Made by a program: the position numbers and the translations under genes
Part shown: positions 6,364 through 9,699 of the stretch, in pieces
Numbering within the stretch: the first letter of the stretch is position 1
Layout: every line of letters starts with the position of its first letter
The notes under the pieces: model-generated
The model's database searches: none
Seen by the model: the letters and a program-made list of their open reading frames with translations, nothing else
What the model was told of the DNA's origin: nothing
Assembly: GCA_001304425.1 (NCBI GenBank)
Contig: LJTS01000084.1
Coordinates: forward strand, 1-9,699
Source: Betaproteobacteria bacterium SG8_40
GTDB taxonomy: Bacteria; Pseudomonadota; Gammaproteobacteria; Burkholderiales; Eutrophovitaceae
DNA: 9,699 bases
Reading direction: 5' to 3'

Positions 6364-8484
6364 ATGTTACGCACAAGAATTCTGCGCACCTTGTGGCTGC
6401 TCGTCGGCGTAATGTTGGCGGCGCAAACTGCCTGGGGTCAGGAGCCGGCAACTTCCAATGCCATCGAGGCGCTCGACGTGTCTTCGGAGTCAGGCAAGGT
6501 GACCGTCAGGATGTTGCTGGCCAAGCCGGTTGCGGATGATCCTGTCAGCTTTACGCTGAGCAACCCGCCGCGGATCGCGCTGGATTTCGCGGATACATCG
6601 AACGCGCTGGGCAGCAGCGTTCAAGACGTCGGCGAGGGAGACCTGAGATCGATCCGGCTCGGCCAGTCTGGCGGGCGGACCCGGGTGATATTCAGCATGG
6701 CTTCGATGGTGGAATACACCACGCGGGTCCAGGGGAACACGGTAGAAGTGGTGCTCAACACCGGCGCGGCGGCGAAGACCGCCCCGGGCACGCAAGGGAT
6801 GTCCGCCTTTGCCAAAGGTGAGCCGGCTGCCGAGCACAGCATCCGCGACGTGCATTTCCAGCGGGGACGTGACGGGGAAGCAAAGGTCATTGTCGACATG
6901 TCGGATAGCTCGACCGGTATCGACATGCGACGCGAAGGCCGCAGAATCATTGTCGACTTTACCGATACCGAGTTGCCCCCGGCGCTGGAGCGCCGATACG
7001 ACGTGACTGATTTCGGCACGCTCGTTCAGGGCTTCGACGTCGAGGCGATGGGTACTACCACGCGGCTGACCGTGATGCCAACGGGCAAATGGGAGCAAGC
7101 TGCCTATCAAACCGATAACCGCTTTATTCTCGAAGTAAAGGCGGTCACGGAAGAAGATTTGAGATCCGCCAAGGCCAACGAGGAGAAATACAAAGGCGAA
7201 AAGCTGTCGCTTAATTTCCAGAATATCGAAGTACGCTCCGTATTGCAGGTGCTCGCCGACTTCACCGGCTTGAATATCATCACCAGCGATACGGTTGGCG
7301 GCAATCTGACGCTGCGGCTGAAGGACGTGCCATGGGACCAGGCACTCGACATTATCCTTCAGGCCAAGGGGCTGGACATGCGCGAAACCGGTAACGTTAT
7401 CTGGATTGCGCCGCGTGACGAACTGGCTACAAAGGAAAAGCTCGCTTTGGAAGCGCAGCAGCAAATCGCCGACCTGGAGCCGATGATTACGGAAAGCTTC
7501 CAGTTGAACTACCAGCGTGCAGAGGACATCAAGAAGCTTATCGGTACCGGTAACCAGGGACTGCTCTCAAAGCGCGGCAGCGCGGTCGTTGACGCCAGAA
7601 CCAATACGATCTTTATCCAGGACACCGTGGACAAGCTTGACCAGATACGCGATCTGATTGCTCAGATCGACGTGGCTGTCCGGCAGGTTCTAATCGAAGC
7701 ACGGATCGTCGAGGCGACCGATACGTTCAGCCGCAACCTCGGCGTGAGATTCGGCTACCACGACCAGACCGGGCGGGCCTCGCAGTTCGGCGCAGGCTCG
7801 TCGCGCGCGCTCGGTGGTGGTGGCATTACTGATACCGGCTTCCATTCGGGCCAGTCCAGCGCAACGCCTGATTTTCTGGCGGACTCGATGTTCGTCAACA
7901 TGGCCGCGCCGGGTCTCGGCGGCGTCTCGCCGGGTCAGTTCTCGCTGATCCTGATGAATGACGCCATGACGAAGTTCCTCAACCTGGAAATCACGGCGCT
8001 GCAGACCGATGGCAACGGCAAGATCATTTCGAGCCCGCGTGTCATCACGGCGGACAACGTCGAAGCGGTGATCGAGCAGGGTACGGAAATTCCCTACCAG
8101 CAGGCGACAAGCAGCGGTGCCACCAGTGTGTCGTTCCGCAAGGCGACGCTGAGCCTGAAGGTGACGCCGCAGATCACGCCGGATGAGAACGTCATGATGA
8201 AGCTCAACGTAACCAAGGATAGCGTCGGACAGAATACCGCGGCCGGACCGTCGATTGACACCAAGGCAGTCACAACGGAAGTGCTGGTAGAGAATGGTGG
8301 CACGGTCGGTATCGGCGGGATCTATGAGCAGGAAGAGTCGGATACGACCACCGGAGTGCCTCTGCTGAGCGACATCCCGGTAATCGGATACCTGTTCAAG
8401 CAAAGTCTCAAAAAGAACGATAAGCGGGAACTGCTGATCTTTGTGACCCCGCGCCTGGTGTCGGAACGAACAGCGATTCGCTGA
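6364..8484 (+). CDS. pilQ: Type IV pilus secretin PilQ
   Basis: PilQ oligomerises into the gated outer-membrane pore through which the pilus passes. From ATG 6364 the protein is 706 residues, close to Pseudomonas PilQ (714); a GTG at 6358 would add two. It has a Sec signal peptide with probable cleavage after AWG (about residue 25). Two AMIN-type peptidoglycan-binding domains follow (about 32-135 and 158-262). An N0/STN domain (about 282-352) contains LSLNFQNIEVRSVLQVLADF, and a secretin N1 domain (about 374-438) has VVDARTNTIFIQDT. The C-terminal secretin domain includes FRKATLSLKVTPQITPDENV (591-610), the signature VENGGTVGIGGIYEQEE, then GVPLLSDIPVIGYLFK and ELLIFVTPRL near the end. A Gly/Ser-rich stretch (about 470-525) lies between LGVRFGYHDQ and the conserved core. 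The domains look complete, with two AMIN domains as usual. It is the last gene of the pil operon. Confidence 0.97.
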   Translation: MLRTRILRTLWLLVGVMLAAQTAWGQEPATSNAIEALDVSSESGKVTVRMLLAKPVADDPVSFTLSNPPRIALDFADTSNALGSSVQDVGEGDLRSIRLGQSGGRTRVIFSMASMVEYTTRVQGNTVEVVLNTGAAAKTAPGTQGMSAFAKGEPAAEHSIRDVHFQRGRDGEAKVIVDMSDSSTGIDMRREGRRIIVDFTDTELPPALERRYDVTDFGTLVQGFDVEAMGTTTRLTVMPTGKWEQAAYQTDNRFILEVKAVTEEDLRSAKANEEKYKGEKLSLNFQNIEVRSVLQVLADFTGLNIITSDTVGGNLTLRLKDVPWDQALDIILQAKGLDMRETGNVIWIAPRDELATKEKLALEAQQQIADLEPMITESFQLNYQRAEDIKKLIGTGNQGLLSKRGSAVVDARTNTIFIQDTVDKLDQIRDLIAQIDVAVRQVLIEARIVEATDTFSRNLGVRFGYHDQTGRASQFGAGSSRALGGGGITDTGFHSGQSSATPDFLADSMFVNMAAPGLGGVSPGQFSLILMNDAMTKFLNLEITALQTDGNGKIISSPRVITADNVEAVIEQGTEIPYQQATSSGATSVSFRKATLSLKVTPQITPDENVMMKLNVTKDSVGQNTAAGPSIDTKAVTTEVLVENGGTVGIGGIYEQEESDTTTGVPLLSDIPVIGYLFKQSLKKNDKRELLIFVTPRLVSERTAIR

Positions 8485-8506
8485 TTTACTGGCGTTAGCC
8501 TCAGTT

Positions 8507-8537
8507 GCGGCCCGCATCTTTACCAGATGCGGGCCGC
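8507..8537 (+). terminator. Strong dyad between pilQ and aroK, possible terminator or attenuator
   Basis: GCGGCCCGCATCT (8507-8519) and AGATGCGGGCCGC (8525-8537) form a perfect 13-bp, GC-rich stem with a 5-base loop (TTACC), starting 22 bases after the pilQ stop. The downstream sequence GTTCGTTAG has few Ts, so this is not a textbook intrinsic terminator. Its position and perfection still suggest that it ends or attenuates pil transcription, or protects the 3' end of the pilQ mRNA. Confidence 0.6.
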
Positions 8538-8549
8538 GTTCGTTAGAAT
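8520..8549 (+). promoter_or_regulatory. Candidate promoter for aroK-aroB with very short or no leader
   Basis: TAGAAT (8544-8549) matches 5 of 6 bases of the -10 consensus. TTACCA (8520-8525, within and next to the dyad loop) matches 4 of 6 of the -35 consensus at an 18-base spacing. Initiation 6-7 bases after the -10 would fall at or next to the aroK ATG (8556). The lack of a Shine-Dalgarno ahead of that ATG fits a leaderless mRNA. This is a reading by eye only. Confidence 0.3.
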
Positions 8550-8555
8550 GCCGCC

Positions 8556-9140
8556 ATGGCAAGTTACTTGAGGGGCCGCGGTGGCAGATCGCCGGCCAGT
8601 ATTCGCGGCAACATTTTCCTTGTGGGCATGATGGGGGCGGGCAAGACCTCCGTGGGCCGTGTTCTCGCCAAACGTCTCGGAAAGACTTTTTTCGATTCTG
8701 ATCATGTCATTGAGGAGCGAACCGGGGTGCGCGTGTCTGTCATTTTCGATATCGAGGGCGAAGAGGGGTTTCGTTCGCGGGAACGCGCCGTGATTGCCGA
8801 GTTGACCGAGCGCGAAGACATTGTGCTGGCAACGGGCGGCGGCGCCGTGCTCAGCGAGGAGAATCGCCGCCTGCTGCGAGAACGCGGCACGGTTGTCTAC
8901 CTGCGCGCAACCGTGCGCGATCTGTTCAATCGCACCCGGCACGACAAGAACCGCCCGCTTCTGCAGACCGATGACCCTCAGGCGAGGATGGCTGAAATCT
9001 TCGAACAACGCGACCCTCTCTACCGTGAAGTCGCACACGTTGTGATCGAAACTGGCAGCCCGAGCCTGCCTTCCCTGGTCAACCGGCTTGAGGCGCAACT
9101 GGTTGCGCACCAGACTCACGCAGCCGATTCGGGGCAATAA
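8556..9140 (+). CDS. aroK: Shikimate kinase AroK
   Basis: The enzyme phosphorylates shikimate at the 3-hydroxyl with ATP, a cytoplasmic step of the chorismate (aromatic amino acid) pathway. The 194-residue protein has a Walker A loop GMMGAGKTS (24-32) and FDSDH (46-50), whose Asp residues bind Mg and shikimate. It also has GFRSRE (71-76) with the shikimate-binding Arg73, TGGGAV (93-98), and a lid with HDKNRPLL (129-136) containing Arg133. QRDPLY (151-156) holds an adenine-side Arg. All key residues are present. The N-terminus carries about 17 extra residues, rich in Gly, Arg and Ser, before the usual NIFLVG. The ATG at 8556 has no Shine-Dalgarno; a TTG at 8568 is the only other plausible start I see. 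aroB begins at the base after its TAA, a classic aroKB pair. The C-terminus extends somewhat beyond the conserved fold. Confidence 0.96.
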   Translation: MASYLRGRGGRSPASIRGNIFLVGMMGAGKTSVGRVLAKRLGKTFFDSDHVIEERTGVRVSVIFDIEGEEGFRSRERAVIAELTEREDIVLATGGGAVLSEENRRLLRERGTVVYLRATVRDLFNRTRHDKNRPLLQTDDPQARMAEIFEQRDPLYREVAHVVIETGSPSLPSLVNRLEAQLVAHQTHAADSGQ

Positions 9141-9699
9141 ATGCGCACGCGTGTGATCGACGTGGAGCTCGGCTCCAGGAGCTACCCGATCGTCATCGGT
9201 AACGGCATTATTTCCGATACCAGTCTTGTCGCCAGACACCTGAAAGGCAAGCGAGTCGTCGTTGTCAGCAACGAGACGGTGGGGCCGCTGTACCTTGGAC
9301 CAATAGAGCAAGGGCTCCGGCAGGCGGGCAAGGAGGTCCTTGTGGTCAGGCTGCCCGACGGCGAAAAATACAAGACTTGGGAGACCCTGAACCACATTTT
9401 CGACGAGATGCTGGGCGCACGATGTGATCGGGCGACGACAATCATTGCCCTTGGGGGCGGAGTGGTCGGCGACGTGGCCGGCTTTGCGGCGGCGACCTAC
9501 CAGCGCGGTGTTCCCTATATCCAGATCCCGACGACCTTGCTGTCCCAGGTCGACTCGTCCGTTGGCGGCAAGACGGCTATCAATCACCCGCTGGGCAAGA
9601 ACATGATCGGCGCGTTTTATCAACCGCGTCTGGTTCTCGCAGACATCGCAACATTGCAATCACTTCCGGAACGTGAGTTGTCGGCCGGACTGGCCGAAG
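9141..9699 (+). CDS. aroB: 3-dehydroquinate synthase AroB, N-terminal half (runs off the window)
   Basis: AroB converts DAHP to 3-dehydroquinate using NAD and a divalent metal, the second step of the shikimate pathway. I translated the frame directly: it is open from ATG 9141 to the window edge, giving 186 of about 360 residues. The Rossmann-like NAD-binding half is present, with DGEKYKTWET (73-82), the dinucleotide signature GGGVVGDVAGF (105-115), IPTTLLSQVDSSVGGKTAIN (129-148) and HPLGKNMIGAFYQP (149-162). The last complete residue, Glu186 in SAGLAE, corresponds to the conserved metal-ligand Glu of the SGLAE motif. The C-terminal helical metal-binding half lies outside. The start abuts the aroK TAA, with GGGG at 9131-9134 as the likely ribosome-binding site. 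Cotranscription with aroK is expected. Confidence 0.96.
   Translation, partial: MRTRVIDVELGSRSYPIVIGNGIISDTSLVARHLKGKRVVVVSNETVGPLYLGPIEQGLRQAGKEVLVVRLPDGEKYKTWETLNHIFDEMLGARCDRATTIIALGGGVVGDVAGFAAATYQRGVPYIQIPTTLLSQVDSSVGGKTAINHPLGKNMIGAFYQPRLVLADIATLQSLPERELSAGLAE

Noticed and set aside
6490..7464. Minus-strand open frame of 324 codons inside pilQ
   Set aside because: It is the antisense shadow of the AMIN and N0 domains of PilQ and has no recognisable motif or ribosome-binding site.
8520..9659. Long minus-strand open frame (379 codons) opposite aroK and aroB
   Set aside because: It spans two confidently identified genes and an intergenic hairpin on the other strand. The protein is rich in His, Arg and Ala without a family signature, typical of a shadow frame.
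1..9699. Search for mobile elements, CRISPR arrays, tRNAs, attachment sites or a defence or biosynthetic cassette
   Set aside because: Every stretch is accounted for by housekeeping or pilus genes. No direct repeat arrays, transposase-like frames, tRNA-like folds or composition shifts were seen by eye.

Overview
The window reads as ordinary chromosome of a non-enteric, GC-rich proteobacterium, most likely a gammaproteobacterium, with a betaproteobacterium as the alternative. The main reason is gene order. A class A penicillin-binding protein gene (mrcA/ponA) is transcribed divergently from pilM-pilN-pilO-pilP-pilQ, which is followed by aroK and aroB. This order is shared by Pseudomonas, Neisseria and relatives, and survives in enterics as mrcA / hofMNOPQ / aroKB. 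I see no insertion sequence, phage gene, tRNA, rRNA, CRISPR array or stretch of foreign-looking composition.

Layout. Bases 1-217 hold the 3' end of hemB (+), encoding the C-terminus of porphobilinogen synthase. It converges on a two-gene minus-strand unit: mrcA (3351 to 997), then 5 bases downstream a 216-residue protein of uncertain function (991 to 341) with a possible, degenerate nucleotidyltransferase signature. Bases 3352-3484 form the divergent control region between mrcA and pilM. A good sigma70-type promoter faces pilM, and a perfect TATAAT without a clear -35 faces mrcA.

Bases 3485-8484 carry the type IV pilus alignment and secretin operon. Its junctions are tight: pilM/pilN overlap by 4 bases, pilO/pilP by 1 base, and the other gaps are about 12-13 bases. 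PilM is the cytoplasmic actin-like protein that binds the N-terminus of PilN. PilN and PilO are paired inner-membrane proteins. PilP is a lipoprotein that links them to PilQ, and PilQ forms the outer-membrane secretin pore. Together they build the trans-envelope channel for pilus extension and retraction. The adjacent peptidoglycan synthase MrcA acts on the same envelope layer, but a functional link is only suggested by conserved position.

Bases 8485-8555 contain a perfect 13-bp GC-rich dyad and a -10-like element placed so that aroK (8556-9140) could be translated from a leaderless or nearly leaderless mRNA. aroK (shikimate kinase) abuts aroB (3-dehydroquinate synthase), which runs off the right edge about halfway through the protein.

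I looked for an undescribed system and found none that the sequence supports. The points worth a second look are modest: the uncharacterised protein behind mrcA, the pilQ-aroK junction, the divergent promoters, the hemB junction, and a small competing-hairpin arrangement at the start of pilO.
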